From the NCBI RefSeq assembly GCF_018603515.1, contig NZ_JACATN010000009.1, positions 1 through 62,700 on the forward strand: a stretch of DNA of 62,700 bases, written 5' to 3'. Every line of letters starts with the position of its first letter. The stretch's first letter is position 1. The translations under genes were made by a program, and so were the position numbers. The notes below the pieces were generated by a model. It did not search any database. It was not told the DNA's origin and was given only the letters and a program-made list of their open reading frames with translations. The DNA is from Zobellia barbeyronii (lineage in GTDB: Bacteria > Bacteroidota > Bacteroidia > Flavobacteriales > Flavobacteriaceae). Positions 35,649 through 44,469 of the stretch are shown here, piece by piece.

Positions 35649-36590
35649 TTAGGGAGCCAAATTTTCCAACATCTCTTTCGTGGTTTTTTCAAGATCAAAT
35701 TCTGCTTTCCAACCCCAATCACGTCTTGCTTCTTGATCATCAATACTACTAGGCCAAGAATCAGCTATTGCCTGACGAAAATCTGGTTCATAAGAAATTT
35801 TAAAATCAGGAATATGGTTTTGAATACTTTCTGCCATTTGAGAAGGCGTAAAGTTCATAGCAGATAGATTATATGATGAACGCACTTTCACGTTATCGGC
35901 ATCGGTTTCCATGAGCTGTAAGGTAGCTTTAATAGCATCGTCCATAAACATCATAGGTAACTCGGTATCTTCCTTTAAAAAGCACGTATATGCTTTTTCC
36001 GATAATGCTTTGTGGTAGATTTCTACCGCATAATCTGTAGTTCCACCACCAGGCATGGTTTTCCAACTAATTAGTCCGGGGTAACGAATACTTCGTACAT
36101 CAACTCCAAACTTGTGAAAGTAATAATCGCACCAGCGTTCACCAGATTGTTTACTTATTCCGTACACGGTACTTGGCTCCATTATGGTGCTTTGTAAAGT
36201 GTTTTCTTTTGGTGTATTAGGTCCAAAAACGGCAATACTGGAAGGCCAGAATATTTTATCTATTTTTTTCTCTTTTGCTAGGTTAAGGACATTAAAGAGC
36301 GAATTCATATTTAAGTTCCAAGCACGCATAGGAAACTTTTCTGCCGTAGCGCTCAACATGGCTGCCATTAGGTAGATTTCGGTAATTTCATAATAGGCTA
36401 CAATCTCTTCAAGAGCATCATAGTCTGTAGCATCTAAAATCTCAAACGGACCGGAATCCATCAAATTTTCATTGCCCTCGCGAATATCACTGGCAATTAC
36501 ACTTTCATTGCCGTACGTGTCGCGTAGCGCCATGGTTAGCTCAGTACCTATTTGGCCACAAGCACCTATAATCAGAATAGATTTTTCCAT
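35649..36590 (-). CDS. tdh: L-threonine 3-dehydrogenase, SDR type
   Basis: 313 aa. NAD motif IIGACGQIG, catalytic YGISK (Tyr-x-x-x-Lys) and the diagnostic stretch YPGLISWKTMPGGGTTDYAVEI seen in the short-chain threonine dehydrogenases of Flavobacterium and Cupriavidus. It oxidises L-threonine to 2-amino-3-ketobutyrate with NAD+. Single gene, divergent from a lipoprotein gene. A UDP-sugar epimerase reading is less likely because of the TDH-specific motif. Confidence 0.85.
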   Translation of the reverse strand: MEKSILIIGACGQIGTELTMALRDTYGNESVIASDIREGNENLMDSGPFEILDATDYDALEEIVAYYEITEIYLMAAMLSATAEKFPMRAWNLNMNSLFNVLNLAKEKKIDKIFWPSSIAVFGPNTPKENTLQSTIMEPSTVYGISKQSGERWCDYYFHKFGVDVRSIRYPGLISWKTMPGGGTTDYAVEIYHKALSEKAYTCFLKEDTELPMMFMDDAIKATLQLMETDADNVKVRSSYNLSAMNFTPSQMAESIQNHIPDFKISYEPDFRQAIADSWPSSIDDQEARRDWGWKAEFDLEKTTKEMLENLAP

Positions 36591-36654
36591 TAATATCTCG
36601 TTAAATGAATTGGGGAATAAAGATAGCGCTTCTTAAAATTTGTACATTCGCTTT

Positions 36655-37149
36655 ATGAAAAGAATCTTCTTCTTTAGTTTGATGCTAGTATTAACGGTAG
36701 CCTGTAAAGAACAGAAACAAGAATTGGTTGTAGAGGATGTTATTGCCCAAGAATTAAGTAATGAAAAATGGGCAAAGAAACTCCCTATTAAGCCAAAAGC
36801 CCAAGCAATCCTGGATGATTGGATAGAATTTGCATCTTTTGAAACTAGTTTTGATGCACTTCATACGGTTGCCAATAGAGAAGATTTACGTTTGGTAATT
36901 GAGGAAATGATTACCAAGCAAAACCAATTGGAGGAATCAACCTACCCAAAAGAATTCAATATTCCACAAGTAAAAAGTCGTCAAAAAGTATTCAAAACCT
37001 ACATGCTCAAAGTAAAAGGCGATTTATTTTATAGAATAGATCCAGAGGAATCCATTGTTCAAATGATGGAAGCGTATAACGCTTTTAGAAATCAGTTCAA
37101 CGTTGTGGTAAATAACACTTTGGATACAGATTTAATTTTAGACTTCTAA
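36655..37149 (+). CDS. Lipoprotein of unknown function
   Basis: 164 aa from the ATG at 36655 (the longer ORF uses TTG 36640). Signal peptide and lipobox LTVAC (Cys17). The mature protein is helical and charged (DDWIEFASFETSFDALHTVANRED, EEMITKQNQLEES). No family recognised. Ends in a strong bidirectional terminator. Confidence 0.75.
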   Translation: MKRIFFFSLMLVLTVACKEQKQELVVEDVIAQELSNEKWAKKLPIKPKAQAILDDWIEFASFETSFDALHTVANREDLRLVIEEMITKQNQLEESTYPKEFNIPQVKSRQKVFKTYMLKVKGDLFYRIDPEESIVQMMEAYNAFRNQFNVVVNNTLDTDLILDF

Positions 37150-37153
37150 AAAT

Positions 37154-37186
37154 AAAAGCCGATCTGTATTAAACAGATCGGCTTTT
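37154..37186. terminator. Bidirectional intrinsic terminator
   Basis: AAAAGCCGATCTG-tattaaa-CAGATCGGCTTTT, perfect 13-bp stem, between convergent genes ending at 37149 (+) and 37231 (-). Confidence 0.95.
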
Positions 37187-37230
37187 ATAGGGTAAAAGGT
37201 AATTGTTATACTACCTCATATTCTGAACTT

Positions 37231-37968
37231 TTAATTCTTTTTCTTTTTCTTTTTTCCGGTCTCAACAGGAGGAGCTGGAGCTGCTGCTGGAGGATTCTTT
37301 CTAGATTCAAGCGCTTGCTTACTCAAGCTAGCCAAGTTAAAATTAGGGTCTATAGCAAGAGCCTCATCTATTTTTGCTATTGCAGCATCTATATCACCGC
37401 TATTGTTATCATATATAGTAAGAGCCTTTAAGTGAAGAAATGCAGCTTTTAGAGGAACCTCATAAGGTTGTTGTCTCTCATAGAAAGCATATTTCATATC
37501 ATCTTTTGCATTGGCCATTCCATAATCAATATTGGTAACAGCCTCAGAATTTGCTCCCGTTTGAATCTTTAGATCAGCAAGTTCATATGCTAAATAAGGG
37601 TTAGGAGTTCTTTTAAAAAGTTCTTCAAATTGCTCTAATGCTCGTTTGGGTTGGCCCAATGCTTTTAAAGAAATAGCTTTTACCTGAACGGCCATATCAG
37701 AATCTGTTGCTTTCTTCTCAATACCAATGGTATTCAATGCCTGCATATGCTGATTGTTGTTCGCATAGACAAATGCCAAGGTGTCTTTTCTTTGGTCAGA
37801 AGGGTCAATTACATTAAGATGGGTAAGCGCACTAATAACGCCGTTTACATCTCCTTGAACTCTCATTTCCTGATAAAAGGCCTCATAATGCTTTTGCAAG
37901 TCGCTTTTAGATTGTGCTGTGGCTGAAAAACTGATGCTCAAAAGCAGTACGATAATTAATTTTTTCAT
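37231..37968 (-). CDS. Periplasmic TPR-repeat protein
   Basis: 245 aa, signal peptide (FSATAQ at ~19). Helical repeats follow: VQAVKAISLKALGQPKRALEQFEELFKRTPNPYLAYELADL is shaped like TPR units, as are IDEALAIDPNFNLA. C-terminal Pro/Ala linker and a Lys-rich end (GKKKKKKN). Likely a periplasmic scaffold; no specific partner visible. Confidence 0.75.
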   Translation of the reverse strand: MKKLIIVLLLSISFSATAQSKSDLQKHYEAFYQEMRVQGDVNGVISALTHLNVIDPSDQRKDTLAFVYANNNQHMQALNTIGIEKKATDSDMAVQVKAISLKALGQPKRALEQFEELFKRTPNPYLAYELADLKIQTGANSEAVTNIDYGMANAKDDMKYAFYERQQPYEVPLKAAFLHLKALTIYDNNSGDIDAAIAKIDEALAIDPNFNLASLSKQALESRKNPPAAAPAPPVETGKKKKKKN

Positions 37969-38074
37969 GTGTTGCTATTTTACGATTCTATCGTTTTGGT
38001 TGCGGTTTGCAAAATTAGCAATATTATTGGTATGTATCTGTGAATAAAAGCATAATGAAAAAGCACGAACAAAA

Positions 38075-38102
38075 AAAAAGGATGCCCTAGGGCATCCTTT
38101 TT
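38075..38102. terminator. Palindromic intrinsic terminator
   Basis: AAAAAGGATGCCCT and AGGGCATCCTTTTT form a perfect 28-bp palindrome between the minus-strand TPR gene promoter and the end of the minus-strand gene at 38124. Confidence 0.85.
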
Positions 38103-38123
38103 ATATGGGTTTGGTTGTTTGTA

Positions 38124-38495
38124 CTAAGCAACAAGTGAACTTTCATTGTTTTTATACGATTTTAAAAGCATAGAATAAAGTGCTAAGCTTTTAGGGTCTT
38201 GATCAATACATGATACTAAAAAATCATATAAATTTTTAAACCACAGGTTGGTGTGTAACGTGGGAATAGAAAGATTTACCGTGTTAGGGTCATAATCTTT
38301 GTCGTCCATAACAATGTCCATCTCAACCCTTCGTCTATGATAATCCATAGAGACGTTTGCTGCATTGTAATGATTTTTTAATATCGATACATGCAACTTT
38401 TTCATTTTTGGGGGAACTTTTTGCTTGGTACAGCTTGAAGCAATCAGATTCTTTATTTCTATCAGAATCCGGCTTCTTAGGCCTGAATCTTCCAT
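38124..38495 (-). CDS. Small protein of unknown function
   Basis: 123 aa from ATG 38495 (the longer ORF uses TTG). Begins MEDSGLRSRILIEIKNLI; no signal peptide or membrane segment. The middle (YHRRRVEMDIVMDDKDYDPN) and C-terminal helices (WFKNLYDFLVSCIDQ, SLALYSMLLKSYKN) suggest a small cytoplasmic fold. Monocistronic, terminator downstream. No family recognised. Confidence 0.65.
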   Translation of the reverse strand: MEDSGLRSRILIEIKNLIASSCTKQKVPPKMKKLHVSILKNHYNAANVSMDYHRRRVEMDIVMDDKDYDPNTVNLSIPTLHTNLWFKNLYDFLVSCIDQDPKSLALYSMLLKSYKNNESSLVA

Positions 38496-38612
38496 GGCAA
38501 ATAGTTTTAATTTATATACCAAAGTTACCTTTTAATCGATGAAATGCACAGTCCATTAACAATTATAGAATTTGTTTGTTGTGAAATGGCGGATAGCTGT
38601 GGTGAAAAATAC

Positions 38613-39416
38613 CTACAATGTTGTTGTAAACTTGAAATCTTTAACGTTTGTAAGGTTGTAGGAACGTATGAGTTTGCCTTTTTTGTCTATATCGTTAGCA
38701 TATTCGGGTAATTTAAGCTTATTCTTAATTGCCTGTAAGCTGTAATATTCCTTTTTACTTGGGTGATAGGGAAATACTGCATTAAATAAATCCTGGCCCC
38801 AATTTTCTTTAACAGATTTATAGATGACCTTTATACAATCGTTTAAATGAATTAAGTTGATAGGGGCATTTCCATTTTTTAAGTTTGTTCTTTTGGAGAG
38901 CATCGTAACCGGATTTCTATTTGGACCGATCAAACCTCCAAATCGTATGACGGTGGTTTCAAGTTCAGGTTCGTTTTGAAATAACTCTTCACATTCCAAA
39001 AGCTGTCTTCCGGATTCGGTTGAAGGTTCAGGTTTGGTGTCTTCAGTTACATCTCCATCAATATCACCATATACAGATGTACTGCTTACGAAAACTATCT
39101 TACGAACTGTGGAAGATTTTATAGCCTTCAGTACCAGTTGCATTTTCTTAACGTAGTTCTCTTTGTGCTCACCTCGTAATTTTGGAGGGACGTTTAATAT
39201 TAAAACATGTGCATGGGTTAAAAATGAATTGATATCTCCAGTTATTTCCGTTTCCGAAAGAGAGATAAGAAAGGGATGAATGCCTTTTGCAGCTAATAGG
39301 GAGATTTTATTTTCTGAAGTTGTTGTGCCATTTACTTTATATCCTTTTTCTATAAACTTTTGGGCCAAAGGAAGGCCAAGCCAACCGCAGCCCATAATGG
39401 CTATGTTTTTATTCAA
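38613..39416 (-). CDS. NAD(P)-binding SDR/epimerase-like protein (YeeZ-type), TTG start
   Basis: 267 aa. Rossmann beta1 and loop IAIMGCGWLGLPLAQ at the extreme N-terminus; the only ATG (residue 8) would remove beta1, so the TTG at 39416 is the likely start. VFVSSTSVYGD and VIRFGGLIGPNRNPV are SDR-like; the usual Tyr-x-x-x-Lys is not evident (ESGRQLLECEE at that place), as in YeeZ-like proteins. Overlaps the M28 peptidase gene by 8 bp, so translation is coupled. Substrate unknown. Confidence 0.8.
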   Translation of the reverse strand: MNKNIAIMGCGWLGLPLAQKFIEKGYKVNGTTTSENKISLLAAKGIHPFLISLSETEITGDINSFLTHAHVLILNVPPKLRGEHKENYVKKMQLVLKAIKSSTVRKIVFVSSTSVYGDIDGDVTEDTKPEPSTESGRQLLECEELFQNEPELETTVIRFGGLIGPNRNPVTMLSKRTNLKNGNAPINLIHLNDCIKVIYKSVKENWGQDLFNAVFPYHPSKKEYYSLQAIKNKLKLPEYANDIDKKGKLIRSYNLTNVKDFKFTTTL

Positions 39417-41694
39417 ATTTGATGGTTTTAGTGGTTATAATAGCATCATTCAGCACAAACGGCATAGGAATACTGGTTTTTGGTCTTTCTGGAACCGTAA
39501 AAAGAGGGTGGTTTAAAAGGTTATTGGAAGCTTCGTTAAAGGTGAGCTCAAGAACACTTTCTTTTGGTATGGTTATTTCAAGCTCGGTATAGGCATTGTC
39601 CGTTATGTAATGGGTAACCAACTTGCTGGTTTTTCTATCCTTTAAGTAATAGGGAGAAAGCTCAATCTGATTAATTTTTACTTTTTCCAGATGTATACTT
39701 TCGGTAAAGATATCCAAACGGTTTACTTCGCGTTGTGGCGTAATGCAAAGTTCTATGGTTCTGCTGTTCCCAATAATTGTATCTCTTGTGGTTTCAATTT
39801 TAGGGCCTTCAAGTTCCTTTACTTGTGCATCTGCAGAACGACTAAATAGGGTGTTGTATTTACTGCTAATGGTGTTTTTGTTCAGTTTCTGTTCAGCTTT
39901 GTTATCCGTTTCTAAAAAGGCTTTGTTCCAATCAATTAATACTTGGTCGTAACTGGCCCATTTTGCTGTATTTTTATCTGTGTCAAGAAGATAAACTAAA
40001 CTGCTTGGTTTACCATTTTCAGCATTAAAGCCTGAATGCACATGGGCGTATATCATGGTAACTATAAAAGCGAGTATCCCAAAATAGGCCCACTTTTTTT
40101 TGCGTTTATACATCCCGAAGATAGGGAGAAGAAGAAAGAAGATTAGGGTAACGAGTGCTGTGCAGCCTACCATCATCTTGAGACCTAATCCTACAGGAAG
40201 GCCTTTAACTAAAGGCGTGTACAACCATATGGCCGGTAATGCTAAAAACACCATAAGAAGTACACTGGGCACTTTTTGATTCAATATTACATACCATGAA
40301 GCAAGTAATGCGAATACAGGAATGACAAAGAAACTAGCACCCGGTAAATATTGAGCAACAGCTCCACAAAGTATCAACCATAAAATTAAGGGAGCTACAA
40401 CTAAATCTGTTGTGGGTATTTTTCTGAATTTATGATATATGCCAAAGCAAATGGCCAAAGAAAGGCATACGAACGTAAAAATATAAGCGTATCCATTGTA
40501 CGTAAAACCATGTAAAATATCATTGTAATTTGGGTAGATCCATTTTAAAACGGGCCAACTGAAATACCCGATAAGGCCATTAATACCTATGGAAAGAAAC
40601 AGTGGTACAAAACCAATAAAAACTCCTTTGCCTGTTAAGGTCTTTTTTCTGAATCCGTATACTAGAATACAAACAAACAGGAGAAAGGCTAGCGCTAACA
40701 TGGGCCAAATCCAATCAAACGGATAAGAGATAACATCAAACAGAGGCATATTAAAATACACGTAGTCGTTTAGGCTTGCTAATTGATCTAGCTCAATAGT
40801 ACTAAAATGCTCCAGTAAGGGAGCCAAGTAACTGCCTTGGTGTGCTAATGTTTTTTTATCCAGACGCGCATAGGTGTCTTGAGCGGTGTGGTAATCAAAA
40901 TGGTCGTCTATAAATGCAAAATTAAACCCTTGAATATCCCTGCCTTCCCTAAAAACTGTCAAATCAGTATCGTTCGGAAGCATTTTATAAATACTGTAGT
41001 AGAGAGAATTGGCCATGGGGTATTTTGGATTGGCCTTTATAAATTCGCGTATCAAGTGTTGGTTTCCTCTGTTCGTTTCTATGAAAGTATAACTTGGTCC
41101 ACCGCTACCACGAGCTTCAAAATTAAGGACCAAACCTATATTTTTGGCCCATTTATGTTGGTTTACAAAAAGGTCTGCACCATTCAGACCTAACTCTTCC
41201 CCATCTGTAAATAAAATGATAATATCATTTTTAGGCAGCTTTCCTTCGGATAGATAGGCTCTTACACTCTCTAATACGGTAGCAACACCGCTACCGGCAT
41301 CACTGGCGCCAAAGGAAGAGTGAGGGTGACTATCATAATGAGAAAGAAGAAGTAATGCCTTACCTGTTCCGCTACCTTCTATTTTCGCAATAATATTCTC
41401 TGGCTTACTCATGTTTCCCCAATCCCCAATGGTATAACCCGTCTGAAGTGAAGTTTGGAGCCCCATTTTTTCGAGCTCAGAAACAATATACGCCTGTACT
41501 TTCTTGTGGGCGGGGAAGCCAATGGCATGGGGTTCTAGAGAGATTTCTTTAACGTGTTTTAGCGCACGATCTGTAGAAAATGAACTAGCAGGTGCAGATG
41601 CGTCTTCTTCATAGACCGGCATAGATGTATGAAACCCCCAATATATAGCGGCTAATAGAAGTAGAAAGGAAATGGTGGAGGAAAATCTCTTCAT
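39409..41694 (-). CDS. M28-family zinc aminopeptidase with membrane-embedded C-terminal half
   Basis: 761 aa. One N-terminal membrane helix, then an M28 peptidase domain (~40-310) with two-zinc ligands in LSHYDSHP (His119), SDAGSG (Asp132), TDGEELG (Glu166-167), NFEARGSGG and YHTAQDT. Residues ~330-570 hold about eight or nine transmembrane helices, and the last ~180 form a soluble beta-rich domain. The layout resembles ER/periplasmic Fxna-like membrane M28 peptidases. It probably trims peptides at the outer face of the inner membrane. Confidence 0.88.
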   Translation of the reverse strand: MKRFSSTISFLLLLAAIYWGFHTSMPVYEEDASAPASSFSTDRALKHVKEISLEPHAIGFPAHKKVQAYIVSELEKMGLQTSLQTGYTIGDWGNMSKPENIIAKIEGSGTGKALLLLSHYDSHPHSSFGASDAGSGVATVLESVRAYLSEGKLPKNDIIILFTDGEELGLNGADLFVNQHKWAKNIGLVLNFEARGSGGPSYTFIETNRGNQHLIREFIKANPKYPMANSLYYSIYKMLPNDTDLTVFREGRDIQGFNFAFIDDHFDYHTAQDTYARLDKKTLAHQGSYLAPLLEHFSTIELDQLASLNDYVYFNMPLFDVISYPFDWIWPMLALAFLLFVCILVYGFRKKTLTGKGVFIGFVPLFLSIGINGLIGYFSWPVLKWIYPNYNDILHGFTYNGYAYIFTFVCLSLAICFGIYHKFRKIPTTDLVVAPLILWLILCGAVAQYLPGASFFVIPVFALLASWYVILNQKVPSVLLMVFLALPAIWLYTPLVKGLPVGLGLKMMVGCTALVTLIFFLLLPIFGMYKRKKKWAYFGILAFIVTMIYAHVHSGFNAENGKPSSLVYLLDTDKNTAKWASYDQVLIDWNKAFLETDNKAEQKLNKNTISSKYNTLFSRSADAQVKELEGPKIETTRDTIIGNSRTIELCITPQREVNRLDIFTESIHLEKVKINQIELSPYYLKDRKTSKLVTHYITDNAYTELEITIPKESVLELTFNEASNNLLNHPLFTVPERPKTSIPMPFVLNDAIITTKTIKFE

Positions 41695-41849
41695 TGGTTA
41701 AAGTTCTCAAATTAAAACATAGGATTCTAATAGAAAATCTATTTTGTTGAGCAAGCGTTTTAAATGAATATTTACATATTTTTTATTAAAATAGTAAGAA
41801 TACAATTAGTAATACGTCGAATAAGTAAATATTCCATTAAAAAATTCAC

Positions 41850-41857
41850 TATCTTTA
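41850..41857 (+). promoter_or_regulatory. Probable -7 box of the CBS-domain gene
   Basis: TATCTTTA fits TAnnTTTG except the last base and lies 43 bp before the ATG. Confidence 0.4.
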
Positions 41858-41900
41858 GTAATTAACCTAACCCGCCGCTAGGCAATAAAAACGAAACTAT

Positions 41901-42368
41901 ATGGGAATAAAAAGTTTTCAAGGCCCACGGGCAAAAGTAGATGTAAAGAAAGAATATGACGCGCCCATATTGGTATCAGACTACATGACTAAAAAACTGG
42001 TGACTTTTAAACCAGACCAGTCTATTTTAGAAGTTATGGAGCAGTTTACCAAGTATAATATTTCGGGTGGACCTGTCATGGACGACAATGGTTTCTTAGT
42101 AGGTATTATCTCTGAGGCCGATTGTATGAAGCAGATTTCTGAAAGCCGATATTTTAACCAGCCTATTCTTGATAAGAGTGTAGAGAAATTTATGACGAAA
42201 GAAGTTGAGACCATTCCCCATGATATCTCAATTTTTGATGCTGCTGGTATTTTTGATAAGCACAACAGAAGAAGGCTTCCCGTAATGCAAGACGGTATTT
42301 TGGTAGGCCAGATAAGCCGAAAAGATATAGTTGTTGCTGCTTTAAAATTAACAGGTCATAGTTGGTAG
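41901..42368 (+). CDS. CBS-domain pair protein
   Basis: 155 aa made of two CBS motifs: VSDYMTKKLVTFKPDQSILEVM / GGPVMDDNGFLVGIISEADCM, and VEKFMTKEVETIPHDISIFDAA / RRLPVMQDGILVGQISRKDIV. CBS pairs bind adenine nucleotides and regulate partners. Monocistronic with its own terminator. Confidence 0.9.
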   Translation: MGIKSFQGPRAKVDVKKEYDAPILVSDYMTKKLVTFKPDQSILEVMEQFTKYNISGGPVMDDNGFLVGIISEADCMKQISESRYFNQPILDKSVEKFMTKEVETIPHDISIFDAAGIFDKHNRRRLPVMQDGILVGQISRKDIVVAALKLTGHSW

Positions 42369-42408
42369 TGTCACGTTAACCCCAAACACATTACTGAAAA
42401 AAACATGC

Positions 42409-42440
42409 AATGCTTTCCTCACAAGGGAAGCATTTTTTTT
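42409..42440 (+). terminator. Intrinsic terminator of the CBS gene
   Basis: AATGCTTTCC/GGAAGCATT stem (one-base bulge) followed by TTTTTTT. Confidence 0.85.
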
Positions 42441-42454
42441 ATGGGGAGCTTTAA

Positions 42455-42805
42455 TTACTCTCGTTTCACAATCATATAAAAATCATTGTCTAGTGGCAGA
42501 TACCCTAGATCATAAACAAAGAAATACACAGAACCTTTTTTTGTGGTGTACAGACTGGTGATGAAATCAAAATCAAAGCCTTTGTCTAGAAGCTTCGCTT
42601 TGGTCGTTGTAGTTTTTCCATCCTTTAAGTTGAAGCTATCTAGAATGCGGTAATTCTTTCGCATACGGTTGTTCGTATTACGAATAAGGTTGTTACTATC
42701 CTTGTTGGCACTGTTATGATAGGCATTACGGCAGTAATCAGAACAAAATTTCTTGTCTGCTCTTCCCTTAATCTCAGTACCACAATCCAAACACTTTTTT
42801 TTCAA
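42455..42805 (-). CDS. Small zinc-ribbon protein (DUF2116-like), TTG start
   Basis: 116 aa. Starts at TTG 42805, four bases after the upstream stop; no ATG precedes the zinc motif CLDCG...FCSDYCRNAYHN (about residues 5-30), the treble/zinc-ribbon pattern CxxC...CxxxC. The rest (GSVYFFVYDLGYLPL) is unrecognised. Coupled to the DUF6265-like gene. Confidence 0.75.
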   Translation of the reverse strand: MKKKCLDCGTEIKGRADKKFCSDYCRNAYHNSANKDSNNLIRNTNNRMRKNYRILDSFNLKDGKTTTTKAKLLDKGFDFDFITSLYTTKKGSVYFFVYDLGYLPLDNDFYMIVKRE

Positions 42806-42809
42806 ACTA

Positions 42810-43298
42810 CTACTTTTTAAAGTTGAAGGCTACCTCTTCGGTAGAACCATCTTCATTATCAATTTGTGCATAGATGTTAATTTCGTTGTCGCTTACTTTT
42901 TCAAAAGTAAATCCATCAAAATATACTCGGTCACCATCTACTTTCACCAATTTAAACGAGTGCACTTCATCTTTTTCTTCCCATCCTTTTAAATCGTCAT
43001 TAAAATGCTTGAGCTCATATACTAAGGTCTTATTTACCTCACGAATATGTCCTAATTCATAAAAAGAGACTTCACCATCAACTACCAACTTAAAAGAGAA
43101 CATCATAGAACCACCCAGTGGTGGTGTCCAAATTTCTTCTGTAATTCCGCCAAAAGCTTCACCAGTCCAATATCCTTGCATCCAAGAAATATCTTTCAAA
43201 GTAGCATGGGGTGGTGTGGTATCTTTAGGAAGGGTAGTGGTGTTTTGAGCCTGAGTAGCCAGAGAAATAAAAAAGAAGGCAAAGATAATGCGGTTCAT
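42810..43298 (-). CDS. Secreted DUF6265-like protein
   Basis: 162 aa with signal peptide (SLATQAQ). The mature part has ISWMQGYWTGEAFGGITEEIW, PPLGGSMMFSFKL and GEVSFYELGHIRE, the core pattern of the DUF6265 lipocalin-like family in Bacteroidota. Probably periplasmic ligand binding; function unknown. Confidence 0.75.
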   Translation of the reverse strand: MNRIIFAFFFISLATQAQNTTTLPKDTTPPHATLKDISWMQGYWTGEAFGGITEEIWTPPLGGSMMFSFKLVVDGEVSFYELGHIREVNKTLVYELKHFNDDLKGWEEKDEVHSFKLVKVDGDRVYFDGFTFEKVSDNEINIYAQIDNEDGSTEEVAFNFKK

Positions 43299-43360
43299 GT
43301 GTTACAAGTTTATAAGTCAGTAAGATACTGATTTATCCGTTTGTAAACGCATTTGCCGGT

Positions 43361-43936
43361 TTAGGGTTCTATAGATAGGTTGTATTTCTTTAAAAGACCT
43401 ATAATCCCATCTTTTGAAAAGCGAGCCTTTTTGAGATTGCTTGCTTCTGGGTCTATTACAAAGTTGGTAGCAGTTCTAAAATCTGCTTTTTCAAGGTCTG
43501 TACGACCAAAAATAGCACCTTGCAAGTCACAAGAATCAAACACGGCATTTTTTAGAATTGCCTCTGTAAAATCCGTTTCAACCATTTTACAAGAAATAAA
43601 TTGCTGCTTTAACAGCGTTAGCCCATAGAAAGAAGTGTAATTTAAATTGCAATCGTTAAAACTAAAGTCTATTAAAAATGTATTACAATCTTCAAATTTA
43701 AGTCCCATCATTTTACAATGAGAAAATGAAACTTCTTTAAAAGTGGTATGTCGAATGTTAGCATTGCTTAAATTACAATCTATAAACTCACACTCCATAA
43801 AGTTCTGATTGTCTAGATAGGCATCAGCAAAATTACAGCCTTCAAAAACGCAGTTTTCGTACTCTCCTTTGGCCAGTTTACTGCCCGTAAAATCTTTGGA
43901 TATGTAGGATTGGTCAGTAATAAAAGGCTTGTCCAT
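43361..43936 (-). CDS. Pentapeptide-repeat protein
   Basis: 191 aa with tandem pentapeptide units over most of its length (CNFADAYLDN, CNLSNANIRH, CDLQGAIFGRTDLEKADF), forming a right-handed quadrilateral helix. Some relatives mimic DNA and protect gyrase (Qnr-like), but this sequence shows no clear Qnr loop features. Role unknown. Confidence 0.88.
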   Translation of the reverse strand: MDKPFITDQSYISKDFTGSKLAKGEYENCVFEGCNFADAYLDNQNFMECEFIDCNLSNANIRHTTFKEVSFSHCKMMGLKFEDCNTFLIDFSFNDCNLNYTSFYGLTLLKQQFISCKMVETDFTEAILKNAVFDSCDLQGAIFGRTDLEKADFRTATNFVIDPEASNLKKARFSKDGIIGLLKKYNLSIEP

Positions 43937-43994
43937 AGGAGGGTACTAGAATTAGTAGTTCGCAATTTCCTGAAAGGAAATTTAATATCCTAAA

Positions 43995-44207
43995 TTAATC
44001 CGCACGTTCAACCTCGCTCTCCAATTTTAATACCTCGCTACCATCATCCTGTTTGATGTAAAGTGCCTTATCATCTTTTGATCCGTTGCGTGTAATTTCA
44101 TTGCCTTCAATTTTCCGGGTAACTGATTTTTCATAGGTGTTTTCTACTTTCCCTTTGGCGGTGCCAGAACCCCATTTCCATTTTACTTCTGTTCCTTTTC
44201 TAATCAT
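43995..44207 (-). CDS. DUF2945 (hypervirulence-associated Tudor-domain) protein
   Basis: 70 aa: IRKGTEVKWKWGSGTAKGKV at the N-terminus and ITRNGSKDDKALYIKQDDG are the DUF2945 pattern. A small soluble Tudor-like barrel of unknown role. Confidence 0.88.
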   Translation of the reverse strand: MIRKGTEVKWKWGSGTAKGKVENTYEKSVTRKIEGNEITRNGSKDDKALYIKQDDGSEVLKLESEVERAD

Positions 44208-44469
44208 TGCTTTTGTATAAAGTTATTACCTACAAGAAATAAAAAAGTAAATATATCTAAGGAAACAGAAAGAAGAAATTGTGACGCAATCAAAAATTTT
44301 AATTGTGTGAAGTTTATAGTTTCTTTTAAGTCATGTACTCGTTAACCCTGTTGTTTTCTGTATGTTAAAAATATGCCGCCTTATTTGTCCCCTCTTAAAG
44401 ACCTCATTTTCCACCTCGGTTGTTTTATAGTTGTAGTTCTTTGAAACAGAAACTAATAACTCAATTATT
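44208..44469 (+). promoter_or_regulatory. Upstream region of the SusC/SusD pair
   Basis: 262 bp, AT-rich. TAGTTCTTTG near 44434-44443 sits where a -7 box could be but has too wide an internal spacing. No regulator gene (SARP, HTCS, ECF) is adjacent. Confidence 0.25.
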
